DNA of 64,000 bases from Dyella sp. C9 (GCF_003332825.1 NZ_QIRF01000004.1:131241-195240); one strand, 5' to 3'; shown: positions 14,967-23,939, counted from the stretch's first letter. Notes: generated by a model from the letters alone, not told the origin. A program made the numbers and translations.

Positions 14967-15815
14967 TCAGCCGCCGCGCGTTCCGGTGCGCAGCTGCGGT
15001 TCGCCCTGTAGCGCGTGCAGCATTCCATCGGGCACCGCGTCGGGAGCTCCGGCGGCAAGCTCCGGATGGTCGAGCCAGGAAACGTCCGCACGCGGTCCAG
15101 GTACGTAGGTCTGCCATGCTCCATAGGCGACGGGCTCAGGATCGTTGGGGTTGAGGAAATTCACCGGGATACGCACCAGCCAGTAGGGCTGGTCGGCGTT
15201 TTTACCCTTGGTGGGCACCTTGAAGGTGCTTTGCCTAATTCCCTTCACCGCGGCATCGCCCAGATACTTGCGGTAGCGTGCCATATCGGCCGTTGGGGCG
15301 AAGGTGCCCAGGTCGACCTGTTCAACCGAAGCTTCCTGTACTCGACCGTCCCTGCCCACTCGAAGCAGCACATAGGCGGTCCCCCAGACGCCTTCTTCGA
15401 AGGCTGCCTTGGGAAAATCCGCGCCATGCTTCTTGTCGTAGCGAATGTTCTCGTCTTCGGGTACCTCGGCATCGTCAAAACTGACGCCTGCGATGCGCAG
15501 TGACACATGCCGGTCATCGAGCATCCTGGCAACCAGGCGCACCGACAGATTCTCCGTTGCTGTCGCCGATGGTGCTGACGCGAACTGGAAATTCCAGCGC
15601 TTCACGTTCTGGTCGACCAGCTCCTTCACGGACGAGTCCAGCTCTTCCGGATGGTCCAGCGTGTAGTTCATGACCGAGCCATCGGGATTGATATGGACTG
15701 TGCCGGTGACCAGCATGGAGGCCTCCTTGCGCTGGCTCACGAAGTAGTTGTCCGTCGCCATCGTCGTGGTGGCGGCCAGGCAAAGAAACAACAAGATCGC
15801 TGCTCTTGAAATCAT
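14967..15815 (-). CDS. Secreted protein with TonB-C-like domain, function unknown
   Basis: A 282-residue protein with a signal peptide (MISRAAILLFLCLAATTTMA). The central part (GVWGTAYVLLRVGRDGRVQEASVEQ, residues 140-200) has the strand-helix-strand look of a TonB C-terminal domain, as in many periplasmic 'energy transducer' relatives. It has no N-terminal membrane anchor or Pro-rich spacer, so it is not a working TonB. Its TGA ends 15 bases before the CTG where the DJ-1-like gene may begin. I do not recognise a specific role. Confidence 0.72.
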   Translation of the reverse strand: MISRAAILLFLCLAATTTMATDNYFVSQRKEASMLVTGTVHINPDGSVMNYTLDHPEELDSSVKELVDQNVKRWNFQFASAPSATATENLSVRLVARMLDDRHVSLRIAGVSFDDAEVPEDENIRYDKKHGADFPKAAFEEGVWGTAYVLLRVGRDGRVQEASVEQVDLGTFAPTADMARYRKYLGDAAVKGIRQSTFKVPTKGKNADQPYWLVRIPVNFLNPNDPEPVAYGAWQTYVPGPRADVSWLDHPELAAGAPDAVPDGMLHALQGEPQLRTGTRGG

Positions 15816-16077
15816 CGCTTCATCCCCCTCTGAATGGCTTTCAGTCTATCGGCGCAGATCGGCGACAAGCTAGATCGTGCTGGGGCGGCATGTTCGTCAT
15901 CCCTATGGGCAAGTATGACTACCTTGATGGCACCGTCGGTGCTGTCCTTGTGGCATCGGTGGAGCGCGCTGCGGACAACTTTGGCCGGTGGCCGCCAGCC
16001 GTTGCCTGCCCGTCAGCCAGCAGCGGGACGCCCGCCATTGGGGGCATCCTGCCCATCAGGGCAAGGCTTGGAGCCCG

Positions 16078-18150
16078 TCACCAGATGCGAACGCGGTCCT
16101 GCGGTGCCAGATAGAGCGCATTGTCTGGCTGCACGCCAAACGCCTGGTACCACGCATCAATGTTGCGCACCGGGCCGTTCACGCGGAAGGCACGCGGCGA
16201 GTGCGGGTCGCTGGCGACCTGGCGGCGGATGGCGTCGTCGGTGAGCTTGCCGCGCCACGCCTGGGCCCAGCCCAGGAACACGCGCTGGTCGCCGCTGAGG
16301 CCATCGATCACCGGTGCCGGCTTGCCGTGCAGCGAGGCGTGGTAGGCGTCGAGCGCGAGCGTCAGGCCGCCGAGGTCGGCAATGTTCTCGCCCATGGTGA
16401 GGTCGCCGTTGATGTGCACGCCAGGCAGCGGCTGGAAGGCGTCGTACTGTGCGCCCAGCTTCTTCGCGCGCTCCTCGAAGGCCTTGGCATCGGCGGCGGT
16501 CCACCAGTCGCGCAGGTTGCCGTCGGCATCGATCTTGCGGCCTTCGTCGTCGAAGCCATGGGTGAGTTCGTGGCCGATGACGCCGCCGATCGCACCGTAG
16601 TTGATGGCCGGGTCGGCGTTGGGGTCGAAGATCGGCGGCTGCAGGATCGCCGCCGGAAACACGATGTCGCGCAGCGAGCCGTTGTAGGCGTCGTTGGTCT
16701 GCGGGGTCATGCTCCAGTCGCTGCGATCCACCGCGCCACCGAGGCGGTTGACGTAGAACGACCAGTCCGCGCCCGCTGCATGCAGCACGTTGCCGACCAG
16801 GGCGTCGCGGCTGATGGTGACGTTCGAGTAATCGCGCGGATGATCGGGATAGCCGACCTTGATGGTGTAGGTGTCGAGTTTGCGCAGCGCTTCCTGCCGC
16901 GTCTGGGGGCTCATCCAGTCCAGCTTTTCGATGCGTGCGCGATAGGCCGCCTTGAGGTTGGCCACCAGTTCCTCGATCTTGGCCTTGGACGAGGCCGGGA
17001 AATACTTGTCCGTGTACAGCTGGCCCACGCCCCAGCCGAGGTTGCCGAAACAGGCCAGCCTTTCGCCCACGCCGCAGTCGCCACCGGATACCGCGCGCAC
17101 GCCACGCTTCCAGCGCACGGCCATCTGCTGCTGTCCGGCGAGCGTCTTGTCGTGCAGCTGGAAATAGGCGTGCTGGAATGGCTGGGACAGGTAATACGCC
17201 GCATTGTCGGCGATACGGGCGGCCTGCCAGGCCTGGATGGTGGCCACCGGCGTGCGCGCGTACAGCGCGGCCAGTTGCGGGAACACCGGCTTCTCGGCGA
17301 CCACGATGCGTTGCAGGTCGCCGAGCTGCGCCGACTTGAGGTAGTCGCGCCAGGCAAAGCCCGGCGCGAGTTTTTCCAGCTCGGCCACGCTCATGGGGTT
17401 GTACATGGCCACCGGGTCGCGCTGCTGCACCTTGCTCCAGCTGAGCTGGGCAATGGCCGTCTCGAACGCCACCACGTCCTTGGCCGCAGAAGCCGGCTGC
17501 GGCCACCCGGACAAGCTCAGCAACTGGGTGACGTAGGCCTGATAGGCGGCTTTCTGCGCGGCAAACTCGGCCTTGAGGTAGTAGTCGCGGTCAGGCAGGC
17601 CGAGGCCGGCCTGGGTGACGTAGACCGCGTAGCGCCGCGTGTCCTTCAAGTCCACGTCGAGCACCAGGTTGAACAGCGAGCCGTCGAAATCGACATTGGT
17701 GCGGCCCATCAGCGCCGCCTGCGCGTCGCGCGTGGTCGCCTGCTTCACCGCGTCCAGCTCGGGTGCGATCGGCTTGGCGCCCAGCGCGTCGATGCGCGTC
17801 TCGTCCATGAACGACTGGTAGAACGCCCCGACCTTGCCCTCCAGCGTACCGGCGGGCGCGTGGCTGGCTGCCGCCGCCTCCATCAGTCCATGCAGGCGTT
17901 GTTCGGTGAGATCGGTCATGGCCAGTCGCAGGCTTACCGCGGGCTGGTCTGCGGGAATCGGGGTGTGGTCCAGCCAGTGGCCATTGGCATGGCGGAAGAA
18001 ATCGTCGCCGGGCCGCACCGATGGATCGCCGCCGGCCTGGTCGTAACCCCAGCTTCCGTATTGAGGTTTGGCTGCCGCGGGATCCGCCGCGTTCGCCGTG
18101 CCCATCATCAGTGCGGCGACACAGGCTGCCGCAAGAATCCTGCTGACCAT
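16078..18150 (-). CDS. M13-family zinc metallopeptidase (neprilysin/PepO-like)
   Basis: A 690-residue secreted endopeptidase for short peptides. Signal peptide MVSRILAAACVAALMMGTANA. The zinc site is HELTH (in IGGVIGHELTHGFDDEGRK) and the third ligand is the first Glu of GENIADLGG. The C-terminus ends VRIW, like the usual aromatic end of the family. I chose this ATG because GGGAG sits 5 bases ahead and the signal peptide follows directly. An odd segment near the middle (AVSGGDCGVGERLACFGNLGW) has two extra cysteines and looks like an insertion of about 14 residues compared with the usual RWKR...NGxLG...LY stretch. It could form a disulfide or reflect a local duplication. Confidence 0.93.
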   Translation of the reverse strand: MVSRILAAACVAALMMGTANAADPAAAKPQYGSWGYDQAGGDPSVRPGDDFFRHANGHWLDHTPIPADQPAVSLRLAMTDLTEQRLHGLMEAAAASHAPAGTLEGKVGAFYQSFMDETRIDALGAKPIAPELDAVKQATTRDAQAALMGRTNVDFDGSLFNLVLDVDLKDTRRYAVYVTQAGLGLPDRDYYLKAEFAAQKAAYQAYVTQLLSLSGWPQPASAAKDVVAFETAIAQLSWSKVQQRDPVAMYNPMSVAELEKLAPGFAWRDYLKSAQLGDLQRIVVAEKPVFPQLAALYARTPVATIQAWQAARIADNAAYYLSQPFQHAYFQLHDKTLAGQQQMAVRWKRGVRAVSGGDCGVGERLACFGNLGWGVGQLYTDKYFPASSKAKIEELVANLKAAYRARIEKLDWMSPQTRQEALRKLDTYTIKVGYPDHPRDYSNVTISRDALVGNVLHAAGADWSFYVNRLGGAVDRSDWSMTPQTNDAYNGSLRDIVFPAAILQPPIFDPNADPAINYGAIGGVIGHELTHGFDDEGRKIDADGNLRDWWTAADAKAFEERAKKLGAQYDAFQPLPGVHINGDLTMGENIADLGGLTLALDAYHASLHGKPAPVIDGLSGDQRVFLGWAQAWRGKLTDDAIRRQVASDPHSPRAFRVNGPVRNIDAWYQAFGVQPDNALYLAPQDRVRIW

Positions 18151-18289
18151 AAGCGCTCCCGCTGGACGGTGACCGGCGGATGTTCGCACGATCGGGGCGT
18201 GGCGCCAGTGCCGGGGGTTGCGAACCCGTCGAGCTGCACGCCGGAACGGGCGGCGATAGACTTTGCCGCTCCAGGGAGGGAGTAGTGCA

Positions 18290-18643
18290 ATGAAAGGGAA
18301 GCACGCCATCGGCGTCGCCTTGGCGGCGATGATCTGGCTGGCGCCGTTGGGCGGCGCCAGCGCCAAAGAGGCGGCGAGGATCGATGCGTCGTCCAACCCA
18401 CGCGTCGAACGCAGTTTCGCGCGCATGATGCGTGAACTGTCGCCGGCCGAGCGGCAGCAGCTGGTCGCTGCCATCGTGCAGCTCAACCAGAGGGAGGCTT
18501 ATGGTGATACGGGAACTGCGCGCCCGGATGAGGCGCCTAGCGCCGCGCGCATCAAGGGGCAGATCGCCGGGATGACAGCCAGGGAGATCATCGACCTGGC
18601 CAATCGCACGCTCTCGACCAAGGCCGAACTGTTGCTGCAGTAG
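18290..18643 (+). CDS. Small secreted protein of unknown function
   Basis: A 117-residue protein. A signal peptide (MKGKHAIGVALAAMIWLAPLGGASA) precedes a helical, charged mature part with an LSPAERQQLVAAIVQLNQRE segment and a Met/Arg-rich start. A strong GGGAGGGAG ribosome site sits 6 bases ahead. It is divergent from the M13 peptidase gene (139-base shared promoter region). I do not recognise a family. Confidence 0.7.
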   Translation: MKGKHAIGVALAAMIWLAPLGGASAKEAARIDASSNPRVERSFARMMRELSPAERQQLVAAIVQLNQREAYGDTGTARPDEAPSAARIKGQIAGMTAREIIDLANRTLSTKAELLLQ

Positions 18644-18651
18644 TCGCGATG

Positions 18652-18687
18652 CACCGGGACGGCCATCCGCCGATGGCGATCCCGGTG
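18652..18687. terminator. Bidirectional hairpin between two convergent small genes
   Basis: CACCGGGA pairs with TCCCGGTG and, inside, GCCATC pairs with GATGGC around a CGCC loop. Two A/G-C mismatched positions join the stems. It lies 9 bases after one stop, in a convergent gap of about 100 bases. Confidence 0.7.
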
Positions 18688-18747
18688 ACGCAGGGTGGCG
18701 CGCTCGGCGGCGGCTTCGCGTTCCACCCTGGGCGCCGCGCCGGCCGA

Positions 18748-19119
18748 TTACTTGCCGTCGGTGCGCTGCTTGTGGATGCGCTTGCTGTCCTGGTTCAGCG
18801 ACTTGTTGAGGTTCTTCTGCTCCTGCTTGGTCAGGTGACCATCGTGCTCGGCCTCGTCACGGCTTTCGCGCTGGGCGATGTTGGAATCCTGCTTCTCGTC
18901 ACGAGCGGCCTGCGCGGCGGTCATCTGGCCATCGGCCACGCCCGCCTGGATACGGTTCTGCTGGTTGTCCAGGCGCTGGTTCACTTCGCTCACGCGCGGG
19001 TGGCCGGGAATGTCCGTGGTGGACGTGGAGGTGGTCTGGGCCATGGCGCCGGCGCGCGCGAGCGCAGCGACCATCGTGAAGGCGATCAGGCTGAAACGCG
19101 ACGTCATCTTGGTTTTCAT
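18748..19119 (-). CDS. Small secreted helical protein, unknown function
   Basis: A 123-residue protein with a signal peptide (MKTKMTSRFSLIAFTMVAALARAGAMA). The hydrophilic helical mature part is rich in Gln, Asn and Asp (RLDNQQNRIQAGVADGQMTAAQA, then LTKQEQKNLNKSLNQDSKRI). The alternating N/Q-K pattern recalls EF-hand-like or plasmid-stability small secreted proteins seen in several copies in these bacteria, but no calcium-binding loop is clear. Confidence 0.7.
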   Translation of the reverse strand: MKTKMTSRFSLIAFTMVAALARAGAMAQTTSTSTTDIPGHPRVSEVNQRLDNQQNRIQAGVADGQMTAAQAARDEKQDSNIAQRESRDEAEHDGHLTKQEQKNLNKSLNQDSKRIHKQRTDGK

Positions 19120-19476
19120 GGCGGTTAGTCCTTTGTGCGGTGGGTGAAATCAGGAGGCGAACCTGCCCTCGGGGAGTTGCACCCCCGCATGACTGATGTT
19201 GTCCCCTGCGGCCAGGCCAAGGTGGCTGGCTCAAGGCGGAAAACGAGGCTTGCAGGGACCGGTTGACCGGTTGCGTTAGCACTCTCGGAATCATTCAGCT
19301 GCAGGTCGGTTTTACCTGAAAAACAGCAAGTTACCGTCAGCTGCGCGACAGATTGGAGGGGGTTTCGGGATGTAGCTTGCACGGTGCTTGCGGGTGGCGC
19401 TCGCCTGCGGGCGGCATCGCGCGGCGTATGCTGCGCTGGCGGTGTGGATCGCCGCCCGTCACGGGAGAGAGTCGCC
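19120..19476. other. Intergenic region, 357 bases, no gene seen
   Basis: Divergent upstream region for the helical secreted protein and the two-helix protein. I see only short repeats (ACCGGT twice at about 19258-19271, and CAGGT/ACCTG around a 7-base loop at about 19304-19320) and a more AT-rich block near 19310-19335. No convincing promoter, coding frame or RNA structure stands out. Confidence 0.5.
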
Positions 19477-19773
19477 ATGCGTGCGCCTGCAGGTTCGGTG
19501 GTGGGACTGTGCTCGGCCTCGGCCACGCTGTGCGCGATGGGCATGGCCATGCTCGGTTACTGGGGCGTGCACGAAGCCTCGCCATGGCGTGCCGTCGACG
19601 TGGTGATTGCCGCGTTCGCCTTTACCGGTTTGGCACTGCTGGCCTCCGTGCCGTGGATCGTCACCACGCCGGTGGGTGAGGAAAGCGCAGAACGCATTCC
19701 GGCTGCGCGGAAGGTCTTCGCGCTCGGCGTGGCCGTGGTTTGGCTCGCGGCGGTGGTCGCGGTGATCGTGTGA
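19477..19773 (+). CDS. Small three-helix membrane protein, unknown function
   Basis: A 98-residue protein with three hydrophobic segments (about residues 7-27, 42-62 and 78-98) and very short loops. GGGAGAGAG lies 6 bases ahead of the ATG. It is convergent with the flavin-reductase-like gene, 3 bases apart. I recognise no family. Confidence 0.65.
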   Translation: MRAPAGSVVGLCSASATLCAMGMAMLGYWGVHEASPWRAVDVVIAAFAFTGLALLASVPWIVTTPVGEESAERIPAARKVFALGVAVVWLAAVVAVIV

Positions 19774-19776
19774 GCC

Positions 19777-20415
19777 TCATACCTCGGCCTTGAAGGTGCG
19801 CCCCAGGCGGGCGCCGCAGCCCACGTAGTGGCGGAATAGATAGAACAGCGGCCGATAGCGCCCCGGTGCAATGTGCTGCGTCCCGCGCACGGTGACGTCG
19901 TCGTGCGCATGCACGCGCAGCACCTCCAGTTCGGCCATCACGTAGCCGCCGGCACCATCGCGCCATGCGTCGAGCGGGCGTTCGACGGCGAGTAGCAGGC
20001 GGGCCTCCAACTGCAGCGGGCATTCGGCAATGCGTGGCGCAGCCACCTCGAGCGATGGCACGGCATGCAGGCCGGCGAGTGCGAACTTGTCCGCTTCATG
20101 GCGGTAGCCGGTGGCGCGCTTCCATGCCGGTACCGGGGTGCGACCGGTGGTCGGCGCCATGCGTTCCACTGCCTCGGCCAGGCCTTCGCCGGCCAGGTTG
20201 AGCACGCACTCGCGCTCGCGCTGTAGGTTGGCCAGGCCCTGGCCGCCGCCAGCGAGACCGATCACCACGCGGTTGGCCAGTGCCCATGCCGAGGACATCG
20301 GCGTGATGTTGGTGGTGCCGTCCGGGGTGCGAGTGGTGATCAGCACCACCGGCGTGCCGAAGTAGAGGATCGAGGGCTGGATGACGCGGGTGTCGGGGCT
20401 GCGGTAGATGTCCAT
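19777..20415 (-). CDS. Flavin reductase-like (FMN-binding split barrel) protein
   Basis: A 212-residue protein of the flavin reductase-like/FMN-binding split-barrel group. The N-terminal strand pattern VIQPSILYFGTPVVLITTRTPDGTTNITPMSSAWAL is typical: the loop after the second strand and the N-x-TPMSS turn bind FMN phosphate. Members reduce flavin for a partner oxygenase or act alone on small substrates; no partner is nearby. The start is uncertain: MDIYRSPD (used here) or an ATG 27 bases upstream that would overlap the putative operator. It is divergent from an ArsR-type regulator, which probably controls it. Confidence 0.82.
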   Translation of the reverse strand: MDIYRSPDTRVIQPSILYFGTPVVLITTRTPDGTTNITPMSSAWALANRVVIGLAGGGQGLANLQRERECVLNLAGEGLAEAVERMAPTTGRTPVPAWKRATGYRHEADKFALAGLHAVPSLEVAAPRIAECPLQLEARLLLAVERPLDAWRDGAGGYVMAELEVLRVHAHDDVTVRGTQHIAPGRYRPLFYLFRHYVGCGARLGRTFKAEV

Positions 20416-20444
20416 GGAGCCAGTGTGGATACACGGCGTCATGA

Positions 20445-20468
20445 ACGTTTCGATGCGCGGCGAAACGT
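20445..20468. promoter_or_regulatory. Candidate operator between the flavin reductase and ArsR-type genes
   Basis: Perfect 8-base inverted repeats ACGTTTCG-N8-CGAAACGT (24 bases in all) lie in the 82-base divergent gap, 30 bases from each start codon. This is the usual size and place for a winged-helix dimer site that would regulate both genes. Confidence 0.72.
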
Positions 20469-20497
20469 GCATGCGGGGCCGGCGCTAGACTGGCACC

Positions 20498-21199
20498 ATG
20501 AATGATGCGGTTTCCCCGAGTCGCTACCAGTTGGCCGAGATCGGCGCGTTGCTGGCCGAGCCGGCGCGTGCGGCGATGCTGCTGGCGCTGATCGACGGCA
20601 CCCTGCGCCCCGCGGGGGAACTCGCACGCGCAGCAGGCGTCGGGGCTGCGACCGCCAGTGCGCACCTGAAGCGCCTGCTCGAAGGCGGGTTGCTCCAAGT
20701 CCACGCGCAGGGACGCCATCGCTACTACCACCTGGCCAGCGATGACGTCGCCGCGATGCTCGAGGCCCTGGCCTTGCCACGCGCACGTTGCACCACTTCC
20801 CTGCCGGTCGCCGGCGACCGCAGCCTGCGCACCGCGCGCACCTGCTACAGCCATCTTGCCGGCAGGCTCGGGGTAGGCCTGTGCGATGCCTTGCTGCAAC
20901 GGGGGCACCTGCGAACGACAGCCGATGGATTGCGCCTGCAACGCGCCGGTGCACGGGCGTTGATCGACGCCGGCCTGGGTGACGCGCCGGTCAACGCGCT
21001 GCTGGGCTTGAACGGCCGAGGCTGTGTGGACTGGACCGAGCGCCGCCTGCATATCGGCGGTCCGCTCGGCGTCGCGCTCACCGGCGCATTGCTCGATGCG
21101 GGTTGGCTAAGGCGACGCACCGACGGTCGTGCGCTGCAGCCCAGCCACGAGGGTCTGCGTTGCCTCGTGGCATTGGGTGTGCAGGTCGACCCAAACTGA
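20498..21199 (+). CDS. ArsR-family winged-helix transcriptional regulator
   Basis: A 233-residue regulator. The N-terminal ArsR-type domain (LLAEPARAAMLLALIDGTLRPAGELARAAGVGAATASAHL, then the wing LLQVHAQGRHRYYHLA) is followed by a 130-residue C-terminal domain. That domain is rich in Leu/Arg, with Cys near residues 92, 107 and 120, and is not typical of metal sensors. It could bind a small organic ligand. Divergent from a flavin-reductase-like gene over a perfect dyad, it probably represses both. Confidence 0.85.
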   Translation: MNDAVSPSRYQLAEIGALLAEPARAAMLLALIDGTLRPAGELARAAGVGAATASAHLKRLLEGGLLQVHAQGRHRYYHLASDDVAAMLEALALPRARCTTSLPVAGDRSLRTARTCYSHLAGRLGVGLCDALLQRGHLRTTADGLRLQRAGARALIDAGLGDAPVNALLGLNGRGCVDWTERRLHIGGPLGVALTGALLDAGWLRRRTDGRALQPSHEGLRCLVALGVQVDPN

Positions 21200-21205
21200 G
21201 TCGCC

Positions 21206-22837
21206 TCAGCGCAGTTGGGAGAACAGGCTGCGCAAGGCCATGTCGCTGTCCAGCGGCGGCAAGCCAAGCAGGGTCTCGATCAAGGTGATCTGCTGTCGGC
21301 ACGACTGCGCGTGGAAGTCAGGACCAGGCTGCACCGGCGCCGACCGTGCCGCGGCGCTGCGCGCACGGGCCAGGCCCTGGGCGCCCAGCGACCAGTCCAC
21401 CGTGATGCGGCGCTGCGGATCATTGTCGGTAAGCAGGTTGGCGTAGCTGTCGCCATTGGCGGTGAAGATCGGATCGGACAGCTTGCCCGGATCGAAGGCT
21501 TGGCCATCGAGATAACGTCCACACGCATCCGGCGAAAGCCGCGTGCTGATCATCTGCAGCAGGTCGCGCCGGGCGACGGCAAACGCCCGCACGTGGTCGG
21601 TGGTGACGGTACGCATCGCCGCCCGGCGCGCCTCGTGCAGCGCGGTCCAAAGGGAGACACCGTACGACAGGTGGGAGGCAGTCCCGTCCGGCGCATCCAG
21701 CAGGCGCAGGTCGCGCTCGACCCACGCCTGGTAGATCGGCGGCCACTGCTGGCGGACGAGCGCCATGGCGTCGCCCATGCGTCGCGCGTAGGGTTGGGCG
21801 TGCAACGCATACAGGAACTGCTCCTGCCGCCATTGCCCGGCAGAAAGCACGCGGTCGTCGATCCGCAGGCCGGTGATGATGTGGTTGGCGAACATCTCGT
21901 CGGCATTGGGCACGTATACGTCATCGCCTTGCTTGGCGAGGGCCAGGTGGATGAAATCCTGCGAGGCGCCCAGCTGTTCGAGCAGCGACACGTACTTCTC
22001 CTGCACGCGATCCACATAGTCGTGCGAGTAGCGCGTATCGATGAGCGAACGCATCTGGTGGAAACCGAATGTCGAGTGGATCGAGCCAATGCGCGTGGCG
22101 CCGCCGATGAAGGCCAGCGTGCAGGCGCTGGCGCACACGTGGTCAACCTCTACCTCAATATCGCGATGGGCTGCCAGGAAATCGTGCAGCTGCATGCCGT
22201 TGTCCACGTCGCCGCCGACGCTGTCCAGGACCAGGCGACGGATCGACGCATGGGTCGTGAAGGCCTCGATCACCGCATCGGCATAACCGATGCCGATGGG
22301 GCCCTTGGCCACGATCGCCCGGCCATCCGCATCCGGTGCCACCGTGTATGGGTCGAAGCGGCGTTGGGCGGATGCGCCGGAGGCGAGCTTCTGCAGCGCG
22401 GCCCATTCGACGGGCAGGCTGCCGAGCGTGGCGAGTACGGCGAACACCATCAGGACGTTCACCACGATCGCCCAGCGGCTGTCGCTCAGTGCTGCGGCGC
22501 GCAGGATGCCGATCACCTGCCAGATCGACACGACCAGTCGGATCACCGCATAGCACGCCGTCACCACCAGCAATCGCGTCAGCGACAGGTGGGCCTGGCC
22601 GAGCCAGGCCAACAGCCCCGCCTGCAGCATGCGCATCCCGAACCCCACCAGCACGCCATTGCACCAGTACGATTGCGCCAGGGAGAGCTCCCCGCGCCAA
22701 TGCGCCAGCAGGTAATTGGAGTGCTGTTTCCGCGCCGGAGGTGACGGACGCTGGTCGGGCAGGTCGAGCGGCAGGGTGCTGTCCCATGTGGGAGGCACGC
22801 GTTCCCCGCGCCGATACGGTGAATCAGGCAATGCCAT
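21206..22837 (-). CDS. Membrane protein with ClpP/SppA-like serine protease domain
   Basis: A 543-residue protein. The first 70 residues are cytoplasmic and Pro/Arg-rich. Four hydrophobic segments follow (about residues 60-180), then a ClpP-crotonase-fold domain (about residues 195-320). The catalytic serine is probably in DHVCASACTLAFIGGATRIG, preceded by VGGDVDNGMQLHDFL, with histidine in STFGFHQMR. The last 200 residues are helical, with no domain I know. Predicted periplasmic ClpP-like proteins with the C-A-S-A-C motif exist, but fusion to a four-helix membrane domain is unusual. Start at MALPDSPYRRG, behind AGAGGG. The DUF2167 gene lies 81 bases upstream and is probably co-transcribed. 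Confidence 0.8.
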   Translation of the reverse strand: MALPDSPYRRGERVPPTWDSTLPLDLPDQRPSPPARKQHSNYLLAHWRGELSLAQSYWCNGVLVGFGMRMLQAGLLAWLGQAHLSLTRLLVVTACYAVIRLVVSIWQVIGILRAAALSDSRWAIVVNVLMVFAVLATLGSLPVEWAALQKLASGASAQRRFDPYTVAPDADGRAIVAKGPIGIGYADAVIEAFTTHASIRRLVLDSVGGDVDNGMQLHDFLAAHRDIEVEVDHVCASACTLAFIGGATRIGSIHSTFGFHQMRSLIDTRYSHDYVDRVQEKYVSLLEQLGASQDFIHLALAKQGDDVYVPNADEMFANHIITGLRIDDRVLSAGQWRQEQFLYALHAQPYARRMGDAMALVRQQWPPIYQAWVERDLRLLDAPDGTASHLSYGVSLWTALHEARRAAMRTVTTDHVRAFAVARRDLLQMISTRLSPDACGRYLDGQAFDPGKLSDPIFTANGDSYANLLTDNDPQRRITVDWSLGAQGLARARSAAARSAPVQPGPDFHAQSCRQQITLIETLLGLPPLDSDMALRSLFSQLR

Positions 22838-22883
22838 CGGGTAGCCCTCTGTGTGGTGAGTGCAACAACGCTCGGCATGGAGA

Positions 22884-22907
22884 CGAAGGCGCCGCGCGGC
22901 GCCTTCG
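22884..22907 (-). terminator. Perfect hairpin between the DUF2167 and ClpP-like genes
   Basis: 10-base perfect arms (CGAAGGCGCC / GGCGCCTTCG) with a GCGC loop, 11 bases after the DUF2167 stop. Without a T-run it is more likely an mRNA-stability element or weak attenuator that lowers expression of the downstream ClpP-like gene. Confidence 0.6.
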
Positions 22908-22918
22908 CAATGAGGCAA

Positions 22919-23821
22919 TCAGGCTTGCTTGCGCTTGAAGAATCGCGAGATGGCGCCGGCGATCGCGGCGATGCCGAGCACCACGAATTTCTTGGCGGCG
23001 AGCAGCAGCAGGCCGAGCTTGGCGAACAGGCCGGCCTTCGCGGCGATGCCGCCGGCCACCAGTGCCGCGATGCCATAGGCCGCCACCTTGTCGGTGCTGG
23101 CGTTGTAGTCGGTGTAGCGCTGGCCCGGATCGAACTCGGCCATCGCCACCACCTGCGGCATGTCAGCCTTGATCCGCTCCAGCGACTCGATCGGCGCCAC
23201 CGCGTTGAGCGACAGGTAGCCCTGGCGGCCGAGCACGCGTATCGAATAGTTGAGCGTGCGGCCCAGCGACGCGCCGTCGTCTTTGCTGAACTGCAGGTCC
23301 TGCGCCCAGTACAGTTTGTGGGTGGAGGGGTCGTAGTGCGGCGGCTCTGCCCAACCCATCAGCTCGATGCTCGGATAGCCTTCCTTGGTGCGCTCGGGAT
23401 TGCTGTCGTGCGCGGCCTTCTGCATGTCCTTGAGCATGTCGGCGTAGTCGATCTTGCTCGCGTCCGCATCGGATACGTAGCCTTCGTCGACGAAGCTCAC
23501 CACCACCGCCCAGCTGTTGCGGTGTAGCACGCTGTGCGCATCCGTGCCGGGCAGGATCATGCCTAGCACGTCCTTCTGCGGCGGGTTGTGCCACAGCTGG
23601 GTCAGCACGCGCTGCGCATCCTGCGCATTGAGGAAGCTGTAGCCATCGCTGACATCGAGCGTGGCCTGGGCGCCGGGCAGGGCCACCTTGCCGGTGACCG
23701 GGTGCAGGGTGGCTACGAATTGCTCATGGGATGCATTCGATTCATCGGCCAGCGCGGCGGGCACGGCAAACGTCGTCGCGGCCAGCAGCGCCAGCGCCGG
23801 CCAAAGCGATTTGCGAAACAT
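22919..23821 (-). CDS. DUF2167-family membrane-anchored protein
   Basis: A 300-residue protein with a signal peptide (MFRKSLWPALALLAATTFAVPAALA) and an extracytoplasmic DUF2167 domain (IPLPGAQATLDVSDGYSFL-like start, GWAEPPHYDPSTHKLYWA and NYSIRVLGRQGYLSLN in the core). A C-terminal hydrophobic hairpin (about residues 250-290) ends in the basic tail RFFKRKQA. The function of the family is unknown. The tight link to the ClpP-like membrane protease suggests a shared envelope or stress role; that is inference. Confidence 0.87.
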   Translation of the reverse strand: MFRKSLWPALALLAATTFAVPAALADESNASHEQFVATLHPVTGKVALPGAQATLDVSDGYSFLNAQDAQRVLTQLWHNPPQKDVLGMILPGTDAHSVLHRNSWAVVVSFVDEGYVSDADASKIDYADMLKDMQKAAHDSNPERTKEGYPSIELMGWAEPPHYDPSTHKLYWAQDLQFSKDDGASLGRTLNYSIRVLGRQGYLSLNAVAPIESLERIKADMPQVVAMAEFDPGQRYTDYNASTDKVAAYGIAALVAGGIAAKAGLFAKLGLLLLAAKKFVVLGIAAIAGAISRFFKRKQA

Positions 23822-23853
23822 CGGTCTTCCCCCTGGTTATCGTCCGTTGATGG

Positions 23854-23897
23854 GCCTCCCTCCCCGGAGGCACCGCCACACCCTGCGGGCGTGGCGG
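23854..23897 (-). terminator. Double hairpin after the M28 peptidase gene
   Basis: Two adjacent stems, GCCTCC/GGAGGC and CCGCCAC/GTGGCGG, lie in the 118-base gap between the M28 gene and the DUF2167 start. They separate the two transcription units. Confidence 0.5.
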
Positions 23898-23939
23898 CCA
23901 GCCGATCTTAGCGCGGGTCGATGACCGTCGGTGTAGTCC

